Source of the DNA: Oscillospiraceae bacterium
Lineage (GTDB): Bacteria; Bacillota; Clostridia; Oscillospirales; Acutalibacteraceae
Reading direction: 5' to 3'
DNA length: 17,346 nucleotides
Assembly (NCBI GenBank): GCA_028706415.1
Contig: JAQWBK010000023.1
Location: 1 to 17,346, forward strand
The translations under genes were made by a program, and so were the position numbers. The notes beneath the pieces were generated by a model that worked only from the letters and a program-made list of their open reading frames with translations, was not told the origin of the DNA and searched no databases. Positions 5,415-13,002 of the stretch are shown here, one piece after another (position 1 is the first letter of the stretch; each line of letters opens with the position of its first letter).

Positions 5415-8012
5415 TTATTCTTGTTCATCCTCTGATTTTTCGGTATCTACCTGCTGGTCCTCTTGTTCCTCTTCGCCCTCTTCATCCTCCAAATCATCCA
5501 TAAGCTCATCCATGTCATCCCCGCGTATGAGTTGGGGTGCTTCACGGGGCTGATCCTCATCATCGTCCTCCTCCAGGGGAGCCCTTGCAAGGGACACAAT
5601 GCGTGCGTCCCCTTCCAGTCTCATTACAATAACTCCCTTGGACGGACGGCGGCAAAGGCGAATTTCACTTGCTGCCATTCTTATTATTATCCCATCCGAC
5701 GCAATCAATATTATATCATCGCTCGGGTCGACCACTTTTATGGCGGCAACCTCCCCGAACCTTTGGGTATGGTAATTTATAAGCCCCTTACCGCCGCGGG
5801 ACTGCAGACGGTAATCGCTTATCTCACTGAGCCGCCCGAAGCCGGTATCGCTCACGGTCAGCAACAGTCCGTTTTCACGGCAGATCGACATGCCGATAAC
5901 CTCGTCGCCCTCGGCCAGCTCAATGGCCTTCACCCCGCGGGCGGTTCTGCCGATTACCCGGGCATTGTTCTCATCAAAATGGATGGCTTTACCCATTCTC
6001 GTTCCCACAATAAGGGACTGATATCCGTCGGTCACGCGCACCCAAACCAGCTCATCTCCATCATCCAGGGTGACCGCAATAAGTCCGTTCTTCCTTGCGT
6101 TGGAATATGCTGATAGACGACTGCGTTTTATGATGCCCTTTCGGGTGACCATACACAGATATTTATCCTGCTCGAATTCGGACACATGAATCATGGCGGT
6201 AACCTTTTCCTCCGCCTCGAGAGGCAAAAGATTAACAACATTAATTCCCTTGGCGGTGCGGCCCCCCTCGGGCACCTCATAGCATTTCCGCCTGTACACC
6301 CTTCCCGCAGAGGTAAAGAACATAACATAATCATGGCTGGAGCATATAAACATGGTTTCGGCAAAGTCCTCTTCACGGGTGGTCATCCCCATGATTCCGC
6401 GCCCGCCCCGCCTCTGGGCTTTATACACATCAACCGCCTGCCGCTTAATATACCCGTTATGTGTCAGGGTAAGCACGCTTTCCTCGATAGGAATAAGATC
6501 CTCAATATCAACCTCGCCCGATACAGGAGAAATCTCGGTACGGCGCTCGTCACCGTATTTATCCCGCATTTTGAGGCATTCATCCTTGACGATTTCCTTG
6601 ATTTTATCCTCGTCGGACAGCATTTCCTCTAGTTCGGCAATTCGGGCAAGAAGCAGACCCAGCTCATCCTCGATTTTCTGGCGTTCAAGACCTGCCAGCT
6701 GCCCCAATCTCATTTTAACAATTGCATCTGCTTGTATATCATCAAAACTAAACCGTTCAATCAGATGCTCCTTGGCAAGGGGAATATCTCGGGAGGAGCG
6801 GATTATATTAATCACTTCGTCAATAAAATCACTGGCAATTTTGAGCGCTTCCATGATATGGGCGCGCTCCTTTGCTTTGCGCAGCTCAAACAGGGTGCGG
6901 CGGGTTATTACCTCGCACTGAAACTTGATATACTCCTCCAGCATCTGCTTTAAGGTCAGAATCCGGGGAATACCGTTTACAAGGGACAGCATAATAACCC
7001 CAAATGTTGACTGCATTTGGGTATATGTATACAGCTGATTAAGCACAACCTGCGGGTTGGCATCTCTTTTTAAATCAATTACAATCCGCATTCCTTCGCG
7101 GCTTGAATGGTCGACCACATCAGCAATTCCTTCGATGCGCTTATCATCCGAAAGCTCGATTATCGACTTTACCAAATTCAGCTTGTTTACCATATACGGT
7201 ATTTCTGAAATAACAATGCGGAAACGATCCTTATGAGATTCCTCGATCTCGGCTCTGGCGCGCACGATAACCCTGCCGCGGCCGGTCGCATAGGCGGCAC
7301 GAATTCCGGCATATCCCATGATAACGCCACCCGTGGGGAAGTCCGGCCCCTTGATAACCTCCATAATATCAGGCATGGAAGCCTCGGGATCCTCAATAAG
7401 CAAGCATATTCCGTCAATAACCTCACGAAGATTGTGGGGGGGAATGTTGGTGGCCATTCCCACCGCAATTCCGGTAGAGCCGTTAACCAAAAGGTTGGGA
7501 AAACGGGAGGGCAGAACCGACGGTTCTTTAAGCCGGTCGTCATAGTTTGATTGGAAGTTAACCGTTTCCTTGTCGATATCCGCCAGCATATCAAGGGACA
7601 TGCGGCTCATACGCGCTTCGGTATAACGATAGGCGGCGGCGGGATGCCCGTCAATGGAACCAAAGTTTCCATGCCCGTCTACCAGGGGATATCTAAGGGA
7701 AAAGTCCTGTGCCATTCGAACCATGGCATCATATACCGAGGCATCTCCATGGGGATGGTACCGACCCAAAACCGAGCCCACCGTATCGGCACATTTGCGA
7801 TAGGCTTTATCGGGTGTCAGATTGTTTTCATGCATGGTATACAGTATCCGGCGATGTACCGGCTTTAGCCCGTCCCGCACATCCGGCAGGGCTCGGGCAA
7901 CAATAACCGACATTGAATATTCAAGGAAACTTTTCTTCATCTCCTTGTTAAGGTCAACATTTATTACCTTTGAAACAAATTGTGTGTTCTGCTCGTCCAT
8001 TTTATGAACCAT
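5415..8012 (-). CDS. gyrA: DNA gyrase subunit A
   Basis: Breakage-reunion subunit of the A2B2 type II topoisomerase that introduces negative supercoils. 865 aa. Seen: the N-terminal MKKSFLEYSMSVIVARALPDVRDGLKPVHRR block, catalytic tyrosine Tyr130 in AAYRYTEARM, and the GyrA box QRRGGRG (533-539), which marks a wrapping C-terminal domain and distinguishes gyrase from topoisomerase IV. The final ~55 residues are a very acidic tail. At the quinolone-determining position equivalent to E. coli Ser83 there is Ala91 (HPHGDASVYD), with Asp95 kept. The start is ambiguous: ATG at 8012 has GGAAAGG one base upstream, while ATG at 8000 (MDEQNTQ) is the more family-like N-terminus but 13 nt from it. It begins 14 bp after a YcxB-like gene rather than directly after gyrB. 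Confidence 0.97.
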   Translation of the reverse strand: MVHKMDEQNTQFVSKVINVDLNKEMKKSFLEYSMSVIVARALPDVRDGLKPVHRRILYTMHENNLTPDKAYRKCADTVGSVLGRYHPHGDASVYDAMVRMAQDFSLRYPLVDGHGNFGSIDGHPAAAYRYTEARMSRMSLDMLADIDKETVNFQSNYDDRLKEPSVLPSRFPNLLVNGSTGIAVGMATNIPPHNLREVIDGICLLIEDPEASMPDIMEVIKGPDFPTGGVIMGYAGIRAAYATGRGRVIVRARAEIEESHKDRFRIVISEIPYMVNKLNLVKSIIELSDDKRIEGIADVVDHSSREGMRIVIDLKRDANPQVVLNQLYTYTQMQSTFGVIMLSLVNGIPRILTLKQMLEEYIKFQCEVITRRTLFELRKAKERAHIMEALKIASDFIDEVINIIRSSRDIPLAKEHLIERFSFDDIQADAIVKMRLGQLAGLERQKIEDELGLLLARIAELEEMLSDEDKIKEIVKDECLKMRDKYGDERRTEISPVSGEVDIEDLIPIEESVLTLTHNGYIKRQAVDVYKAQRRGGRGIMGMTTREEDFAETMFICSSHDYVMFFTSAGRVYRRKCYEVPEGGRTAKGINVVNLLPLEAEEKVTAMIHVSEFEQDKYLCMVTRKGIIKRSRLSAYSNARKNGLIAVTLDDGDELVWVRVTDGYQSLIVGTRMGKAIHFDENNARVIGRTARGVKAIELAEGDEVIGMSICRENGLLLTVSDTGFGRLSEISDYRLQSRGGKGLINYHTQRFGEVAAIKVVDPSDDIILIASDGIIIRMAASEIRLCRRPSKGVIVMRLEGDARIVSLARAPLEEDDDEDQPREAPQLIRGDDMDELMDDLEDEEGEEEQEDQQVDTEKSEDEQE

Positions 8013-8026
8013 GCCTTTCCGTGTTT

Positions 8027-9166
8027 TTATGCTTTATTCGAAACATAATGGCTGTCAACAAAGTCTTTCAGCTCTTTGAAATCCTTAATACACCTTTTGG
8101 GAATTCGCAGTAGGGTGGAATGTGAAATGAAATCGACACTGTCCGGTCGCTCTACCGCTCTTGTCAGGGACGACCATGCCAACCGAACCCCCCGCGGATT
8201 TTTGCGGGAGTTTATGATGATCCCCGGTCGTTTTAGCTTAACCATGATGGTTGCGCTTTCCTGCATATTGTCAAAAGCGCGGCCTGCCCCCACTCGTGGG
8301 GCCAACAACCGAAAGCCGATAAAAGCGGCGTTTATAATCAGATATAATATTATTCCTGTGATAAATCCATACTGAAACCCAAAATACATGGCAACCAGCA
8401 TGGATATAACACTGTAAACCGGCAGCATCTTCAAAAAAGAACGCATTGCCGTATCGGTTGCAATCTTAACAACTTCCTCACGCTTATAGTCTATCTCGAC
8501 ACTAAGCTCTTCCTCTTGTTCCCATTCCTGACCCACTTGGGTCATTTCGGGGGGGAGAATGGGCTGGGTTGCCGAAGGAACAATCCGGCTTTGCACCTTT
8601 TGCCGGGCTATCGGGATGGCGGATAAGGCAGCCTGCCTTAGCCCTTCGCAAAATTCGGGTGTCAGACAGCGCCCCGGGATCACAATGGCAGGGGTGTGGG
8701 AGGAAAGAATGACAATCATATCCTCCGCCTCTATATAAACAGCATTGTCTTCAAACATAAGACGGGTGGTGGTGTGGTCGTTTTCCTTTTGAATGTAATC
8801 GGGATATACCGTGATAATACCGTAATATGACTGCCCGCCCATCATGGTCTGATCGTATGCTCGACCGGCGTTTTTCTTTATAAAATAAGTCGCGCCGATG
8901 AAGATGAAAAAACCGCTCAGGATGAAAACCACCGTCAAGAAAATCGAAATATAATCGATTTTACTTTGTGCGATTGCTTCGTTTAACATTGCAAACAGGC
9001 TGAAACCGCCCAACATCAGCAATAATATCATCTGGGAGCGTTTGAACCTCAGAAAGCCGGTGGTTTTGGAGACCAGAAAATTAAATTTCACAAACTCATC
9101 CCTGTTTATATCCACCGGAAAGGATGTAATACTTCCGTTATCACCCTGCTGGTTTATATCGTCCAT
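8027..9166 (-). CDS. Tandem YcxB-like membrane protein (two domain copies)
   Basis: A 379-aa protein that reads as two repeats of the same fold. Each half starts with a charged extended stretch (VDINRDEFVKFNF at 18-30; VEIDYKREEVVKIA at 223-236). Each half then has two hydrophobic segments (about 46-64 and 72-95; about 246-262 and 266-288), a soluble beta-rich part, and an ending like IPxRC followed by a helix (VIPGRCLTPEFC, 162-173; RIPKRCIKDFKE, 354-365). This matches my recollection of YcxB-like proteins, whose function is unknown. The start is placed at 9166 because GGAGG lies 6 nt upstream; a GTG at 9193 in the same frame has no comparable site. The first half has Gly in place of the usual Lys of IPKR. 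It is directly upstream of gyrA. Confidence 0.85.
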   Translation of the reverse strand: MDDINQQGDNGSITSFPVDINRDEFVKFNFLVSKTTGFLRFKRSQMILLLMLGGFSLFAMLNEAIAQSKIDYISIFLTVVFILSGFFIFIGATYFIKKNAGRAYDQTMMGGQSYYGIITVYPDYIQKENDHTTTRLMFEDNAVYIEAEDMIVILSSHTPAIVIPGRCLTPEFCEGLRQAALSAIPIARQKVQSRIVPSATQPILPPEMTQVGQEWEQEEELSVEIDYKREEVVKIATDTAMRSFLKMLPVYSVISMLVAMYFGFQYGFITGIILYLIINAAFIGFRLLAPRVGAGRAFDNMQESATIMVKLKRPGIIINSRKNPRGVRLAWSSLTRAVERPDSVDFISHSTLLRIPKRCIKDFKELKDFVDSHYVSNKA

Positions 9167-9194
9167 AATTTTCCTCCAGTCTGAACGAATCACT

Positions 9195-9368
9195 ATTGGT
9201 CACCTCATATACTGCTCTCAAGTAAAAAACAAGACATCTTTGCGGTCTGTTTTCCGCCATACAGCGTTGTTGTCGTCGGCGGGCGTTTCCGCATTACGAG
9301 GAGGGTTGACGCAGTCCGGCGGAAATTGTGCCGGAAGACGCTGGAAGGGGTTTTTAGAGGTGACCAAT
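9195..9368. repeat. 174-bp intergenic segment bounded by a perfect 12-bp inverted repeat
   Basis: ATTGGTCACCTC at 9195-9206 and its exact reverse complement at 9357-9368 bracket the gap between two YcxB-like genes. The right arm touches the stop codon of the upstream gene. Inside, repeat copy B starts one base after the left arm, followed by about 70 bp of unique sequence with a TCCGGC/GCCGGA stem. No open frame and no clear target duplication are seen. A MITE-like element or a long-loop RNA stem are both possible. Confidence 0.5.
9208..9287. repeat. 80-bp interspersed repeat, copy B (inverted relative to copy A)
   Basis: Reverse-complement match to 3956-4035 with three mismatches. It lies between two YcxB-like genes and runs opposite to copy A with respect to transcription. 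Unlike copy A, it has no flanking direct repeat. The two copies delimit a 5.2 kb segment containing yebC, the four-TM gene, gyrA and the tandem YcxB-like gene. Confidence 0.75.
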
Positions 9369-9907
9369 TATACAATCTTTGCCCCTCCGGCTGCAGCTTC
9401 CAATATACTTCTCAGCCGTTCCTCCTGTTGGGTATCAAGTAACCGTTTGGGGATTGCCATGCTCAGCTCCCGACCAACCTCCAGCCCGAACAAGGCGGAG
9501 GTTTCCCCCCATTCGGTAAGGATGGAAAGGGGGAGCTCCCCTTGAAATCGCCCGTTATGAACGGCTACTCTATCGTCATAAAAATAGTAAGTAGTGGCAA
9601 AATGCAGATCTTCCTTCTCTTCATATTCACGAGCGGCGGCCGCCCTGTCAATTATGGGGGCAAGAAGACCATCATAACAAAGCAGGAACAACCCCGCCAA
9701 AACAAGGCAAATGGCGGCAGGGGGGGCCAATAATATATAACTGCCGAAAAACAGTCCGGCCACTCCGCAGATTATTAACCACGAGCCAAAACCCATTGTC
9801 ACCCGGGCGGTCTTCCTTCGATGCTTTCGTTTGGATATGGCAACCGCCGCGCTGTATTCCTCTCTCGTCACCAGAACGCTGAGGGATAGTACATTATTTT
9901 GTTCCAC
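9368..9907 (-). CDS. YcxB-like membrane protein
   Basis: 179 aa. It begins with a short strand-forming stretch (VLSLSVLVTREEYSAAVAI), then basic residues KRKHRRK (27-33), two hydrophobic segments (about 41-58 and 60-79), and a C-terminal soluble domain ending in AIPKRLLDTQQEERLRSIL (151-169). The layout and the IPKR motif are shared with the two neighbouring proteins. The start codon is GTG, with AGGGTG 8 nt upstream. It follows the preceding YcxB-like gene by about 65 bp. The function of the family is unknown; a membrane anchor with a cytoplasmic sensing or binding domain is only a guess. It is the most diverged of the set, since it lacks the Cys after IPKR. Confidence 0.82.
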   Translation of the reverse strand: MEQNNVLSLSVLVTREEYSAAVAISKRKHRRKTARVTMGFGSWLIICGVAGLFFGSYILLAPPAAICLVLAGLFLLCYDGLLAPIIDRAAAAREYEEKEDLHFATTYYFYDDRVAVHNGRFQGELPLSILTEWGETSALFGLEVGRELSMAIPKRLLDTQQEERLRSILEAAAGGAKIV

Positions 9908-9972
9908 TTACTTTTCACCCTTTCGCCCACAGCCTTAGCCTTGCATATCTCGTCATTAATTTAGAGGTGCCC

Positions 9973-10539
9973 TTAAAATACCCAATTCTTCCTAACCCGC
10001 CGCCGGCGCGAAAACACCGTTCTCAAAAAAGAAACAACCTCTTGGGCGCATTCGGGGGGCAGGCAACGCTTTGGAATAATCAACATGCGTTCCCTGTCCT
10101 TAATAAGCACCACAAGCTCGGGTGTCTCAATGCAGCCGGACATCAGGGCATAGGGATCGGTTAAGGTTATGCTCTGGGCCTCGGTTATGGCGTTATCTGC
10201 ATATAATCTGAGGGTGGCAGGGTTCATGAGAGCGTCGTAGGTTTTATAATATCCCCCCGCCCTTTTTTTCAAAATCCCGGGCAGAATAACAAAGAATACA
10301 ATCAGGAAAAAGGGGCAGAGCAGACATATCATCAAGGGCATAATTATCGAGGTGTAGGTTGTCTTAAACCAACCGAAGGACGAAAGCCCTAAAAAGAGCA
10401 GTCCGGCAGACAGCACAACAACCCACGGCAGTGCTCGCAGCGCTCCTGCCTGCCTTTCGACAAGAAGGGAGGCGGCGGTATATTCTTCTAATGTTGGATT
10501 GATAACAAATTCCGCTTTATGGGGTCTCTGGTATGCCAT
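9973..10539 (-). CDS. YcxB-like membrane protein
   Basis: 188 aa. After a short N-terminal strand region (AEFVINPTLEEYTAASLLVERQ, 9-30) there are two hydrophobic segments (about 37-54 and 63-89), a basic KKR, and a C-terminal soluble domain ending in the shared motif IIPKRCLPPECAQEVVSFLR (154-173) plus a basic tail RRRRVRKNW. The start at 10539 is chosen because AAGGGGA lies 7 nt upstream; an in-frame TTG seven codons earlier would put that sequence inside the gene. It is about 70 bp downstream of gyrB and probably on the same transcript. It resembles the other two gene products here in order of elements and in the IPKRC-helix ending, so a local duplication is likely. Confidence 0.83.
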   Translation of the reverse strand: MAYQRPHKAEFVINPTLEEYTAASLLVERQAGALRALPWVVVLSAGLLFLGLSSFGWFKTTYTSIIMPLMICLLCPFFLIVFFVILPGILKKRAGGYYKTYDALMNPATLRLYADNAITEAQSITLTDPYALMSGCIETPELVVLIKDRERMLIIPKRCLPPECAQEVVSFLRTVFSRRRRVRKNWVF

Positions 10540-10610
10540 GCTAAGTCTCCCCTTTGTCAAGTTTTTTGCCGCTCACAAGCCTATATAAGCGCCGCCGTTT
10601 TGGTGGGGTA

Positions 10611-12557
10611 TCAAACATCCAGATTTTTCACATATTGAGCGTTCTTTTCGATGAATTCCCGTCTTGGTTCAACCTTGTCCCCCATCAAAACCGAAAACAC
10701 CTCATCTGCCGCCGCGGCATCATCCAGCTCCACCCTGAGCATGGTTCTGAATGCCGGATTCATGGTGGTTTCCCAAAGCTGTTCGGGATCCATCTCACCA
10801 AGACCTTTATACCGCTGCACATCGGCATTTCCGCCCAACTCTTCAATATAAGCATCCCTTTCTTCGTCCGAGAAAGCATAGCGATGCTGTTTTCCCTTAA
10901 AGACCTTGAATAGGGGGGGCTGTGCGATATATATATGCCCTTCATCCACCAAGGGGCGCATAAAGCGAAAGAAGAAGGTCAGCAGAAGTGTCCTGATATG
11001 GGAGCCGTCAACGTCGGCATCGGCCATGATGATGACCTTGCCGTAACGAAGCTTTGAAACATCAAAATCATCCCCGATTCCGCAGCCCAGAGCAACCACG
11101 ACCGGAACCAGCTTTTCGTTGCCGTAAACCCTATCCAGCCGTGCCTTTTCGACATTCAGCATCTTTCCCCAAAGGGGCAATATTGCCTGGAAATTTCTGT
11201 CCCGTCCCTGTATCGCCGAGCCACCAGCCGAATCTCCCTCAACGATATAAAGCTCTGTCCTTTCGGCATCGGTCCATATACAGTCTGCCAGCTTTTCCGG
11301 CATACGGGTGGAAGAAAGTCCGCTCTTTTTTCGTGCCAGCTCCCTAGCCCGCTGTGCGGCCTCCCTAACCCTGGAGGCATTGATTGATTTATCAAGTATC
11401 ATACGGGCAACCTGTGGATTTTCCTCTAAGAAGGAGGCAAGCTTATCCCCCAACAGAGAATTGACCAGGGTGCCCATGGCGGTATTTCCAAGCTTGGCTT
11501 TTGTCTGCCCCTCAAACTGGGCATCCTTTAGCTTTACACTGATAACGGCGGTCATTCCCTCCCGCACATCATCCCCTTTAAGGGCGGTTTCATTGTCTTT
11601 GAGCATCCCGTGTTTTCGGGCATAATCATTAAAAATGCGGGTTGCAGCGGTTTTAAAGCTGGTTTCGTGGGTTCCGCCGTCCACGGTATGAATATTGTTT
11701 GCAAAGGAAATTATATTTTCGTTATAGCTGTCGTTATACTGAATTGCAACCTCGGCAATCGAGTCGCCGTCGGTGGTTTTGAGATGTATGACCTGGGGAT
11801 GCAATCCGTTATGTCCTCGGGCTTTGTTCATATATTCAACAAAGGAGGAAATGCCCCCCTCATAGCAGTATTCTTGGATTACCGGAGCCTCCGGATCCCG
11901 AAGATCGCTCAACCTTAACATAAGGCCGGCATTCAGAAAAGCCTGCTCACGAAGTCTTTTTTGCAACACATCAAATTCATATTCGGTGGATTCGGTGAAG
12001 ACCTGGGGATCTGCCTTGAAACGGATGAGGGTCCCGCTTTTATCGGTTTTGCCGATCACCTTCAGGTCGGTAACCGCCTCTCCCCTTTCAAAGCGCTGAT
12101 GATGCACCTCTCCATCTCGGGCAATCTCAACCTCCAGCCATTCGGACAGAGCGTTTACAACCGACGAGCCCACGCCGTGCAATCCGCCGGCAACCTTATA
12201 TCCACTGCCACCGAACTTGCCTCCCGCATGTAATACGGTAAGAACCACTGTAACTGATGGAATGCCCAGCTTCTCATTGATACCCACCGGAATGCCTCGC
12301 CCGTTATCTCTAACCAAAATAATATTATCCGGCAAAATATCAACATCAATCCTGTCGCAATGCCCTGCCAGCGCCTCATCTATTGAGTTATCCACAATTT
12401 CATATACCAGGTGATGCAGCCCCTTGGGGCCGGTTGAGCCGATATACATTCCCGGGCGTTTACGAACAGCCTCCAGTCCCTCTAATACCTGAATTTGGCT
12501 GTCATCATAGGATGACGCGTCAGGAAGTATAATGTCATTTCCGATTTCGGTGTCCAT
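10611..12557 (-). CDS. gyrB: DNA gyrase subunit B
   Basis: ATPase subunit of DNA gyrase. 648 aa. Seen: GHKL ATPase elements YEIVDNSIDEALAG with catalytic Glu53 and Asn57, DNGRGIP (84-90), GGLHGVGSSVVNALS (124-138), QTKAKLGN (351-358), then the TOPRIM motifs EGDSAGG (440-446) and DADVDGSH (513-520), and the C-terminal RYKGLGEMDPEQLWETTM. GGAGG is well placed before the ATG. At the position of E. coli Lys447, in the PLKGK quinolone-determining motif, there is Trp464 (LPLWGK). A perfect DnaA-box sequence at 12388-12396 is fully explained by the VDN codons. Its leader has its own candidate promoter and palindrome. Confidence 0.97.
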   Translation of the reverse strand: MDTEIGNDIILPDASSYDDSQIQVLEGLEAVRKRPGMYIGSTGPKGLHHLVYEIVDNSIDEALAGHCDRIDVDILPDNIILVRDNGRGIPVGINEKLGIPSVTVVLTVLHAGGKFGGSGYKVAGGLHGVGSSVVNALSEWLEVEIARDGEVHHQRFERGEAVTDLKVIGKTDKSGTLIRFKADPQVFTESTEYEFDVLQKRLREQAFLNAGLMLRLSDLRDPEAPVIQEYCYEGGISSFVEYMNKARGHNGLHPQVIHLKTTDGDSIAEVAIQYNDSYNENIISFANNIHTVDGGTHETSFKTAATRIFNDYARKHGMLKDNETALKGDDVREGMTAVISVKLKDAQFEGQTKAKLGNTAMGTLVNSLLGDKLASFLEENPQVARMILDKSINASRVREAAQRARELARKKSGLSSTRMPEKLADCIWTDAERTELYIVEGDSAGGSAIQGRDRNFQAILPLWGKMLNVEKARLDRVYGNEKLVPVVVALGCGIGDDFDVSKLRYGKVIIMADADVDGSHIRTLLLTFFFRFMRPLVDEGHIYIAQPPLFKVFKGKQHRYAFSDEERDAYIEELGGNADVQRYKGLGEMDPEQLWETTMNPAFRTMLRVELDDAAAADEVFSVLMGDKVEPRREFIEKNAQYVKNLDV

Positions 12558-12593
12558 GAGAATTCCTCCGTTATGCTTATTTACAAATCAATC

Positions 12594-12623
12594 TTTATAT
12601 GTGAGTTTGCAGTCTTCTGCAAA
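12594..12623 (-). promoter_or_regulatory. Candidate gyrB promoter with overlapping palindrome
   Basis: In the gyrB direction TTGCAG (12617-12622), 17 nt and TATAAA (12594-12599) form a plausible sigma-A promoter with a weak -35. The -35 lies in an 18-bp palindrome TTTGCAG-4 nt-CTGCAAA (12606-12623). A protein bound there would cover the promoter. The whole gap between remB and gyrB is 145 bp and otherwise AT-rich. I do not recognise the palindrome as a known operator. Confidence 0.4.
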
Positions 12624-12702
12624 AAAATAAGAATCCAAAGTTTTGTATAAATGTTTGTACGCTCTGTATTTCCGCTTTATTACTGGGTAGCCCTTGCTCC
12701 CC

Positions 12703-12999
12703 CTACTTTTCGCGGGACCCCAAAGTCCACCAATTTGTAAGCCCCTCAACAAAACCCGCCCGCCTTTTAAGTGTTGCAGAAGATATCTGTGAAATATAAA
12801 CCGTTTCATTTTTCAACTTATCAACACAAACAACATAGGTTCTGGGAAGCTCCAGGGTCACATTAAAGGCCCTTCCCCCCTTTTGGGCATCGGCAAGGAA
12901 CCGTCTCGAGCTTCTTGTAATGGTGGTTGTATCCATATCAAAAATACCGATAATTTCATCCGTGCGTACCACCGTGTCCTGCCCCAAATGAAGATACAA
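12703..12999 (-). CDS. remB: RemB-type extracellular matrix regulator (DUF370)
   Basis: 98 aa. The N-terminal part MYLHLGQDTVVRTDEIIGIFDMDTTTITRSSRRFL matches DUF370 proteins, and the gene sits between recF and gyrB exactly as remB (yaaB) does in Bacillus subtilis, where it influences biofilm matrix gene expression. Further family-like text is YVVCVDKLKNETVYISQISSATLKRR at about 55-80. The start is TTG (12997-12999), with AGGGGAG 8 nt upstream, and no better ATG is near. Only 3 nt separate it from the recF stop, so the two are co-transcribed. Whether it controls matrix genes in this organism is inference. Confidence 0.88.
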   Translation of the reverse strand: MYLHLGQDTVVRTDEIIGIFDMDTTTITRSSRRFLADAQKGGRAFNVTLELPRTYVVCVDKLKNETVYISQISSATLKRRAGFVEGLTNWWTLGSREK

Positions 13000-13002
13000 C
13001 TT

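Noticed and set aside
5463..6113. Long plus-strand open frame (216 codons) opposite gyrA
   Set aside because: It is antisense to a clear gyrA, has no ribosome-binding site or recognisable protein features, and similar open frames occur opposite other genes here because of codon bias.
9042..9545. Plus-strand open frame across repeat copy B, sharing a peptide with a minus-strand frame over copy A
   Set aside because: The shared peptide is simply the translation of the 80-bp repeat. No start signal is present, and two of the three differences between copies change the amino acid.
12388..12396. Perfect DnaA box TTATCCACA
   Set aside because: It is inside gyrB and is fully explained by the conserved ValAspAsn codons of the ATPase motif; single boxes like this occur in many gyrB genes. 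It could still bind DnaA, but nothing here shows it.
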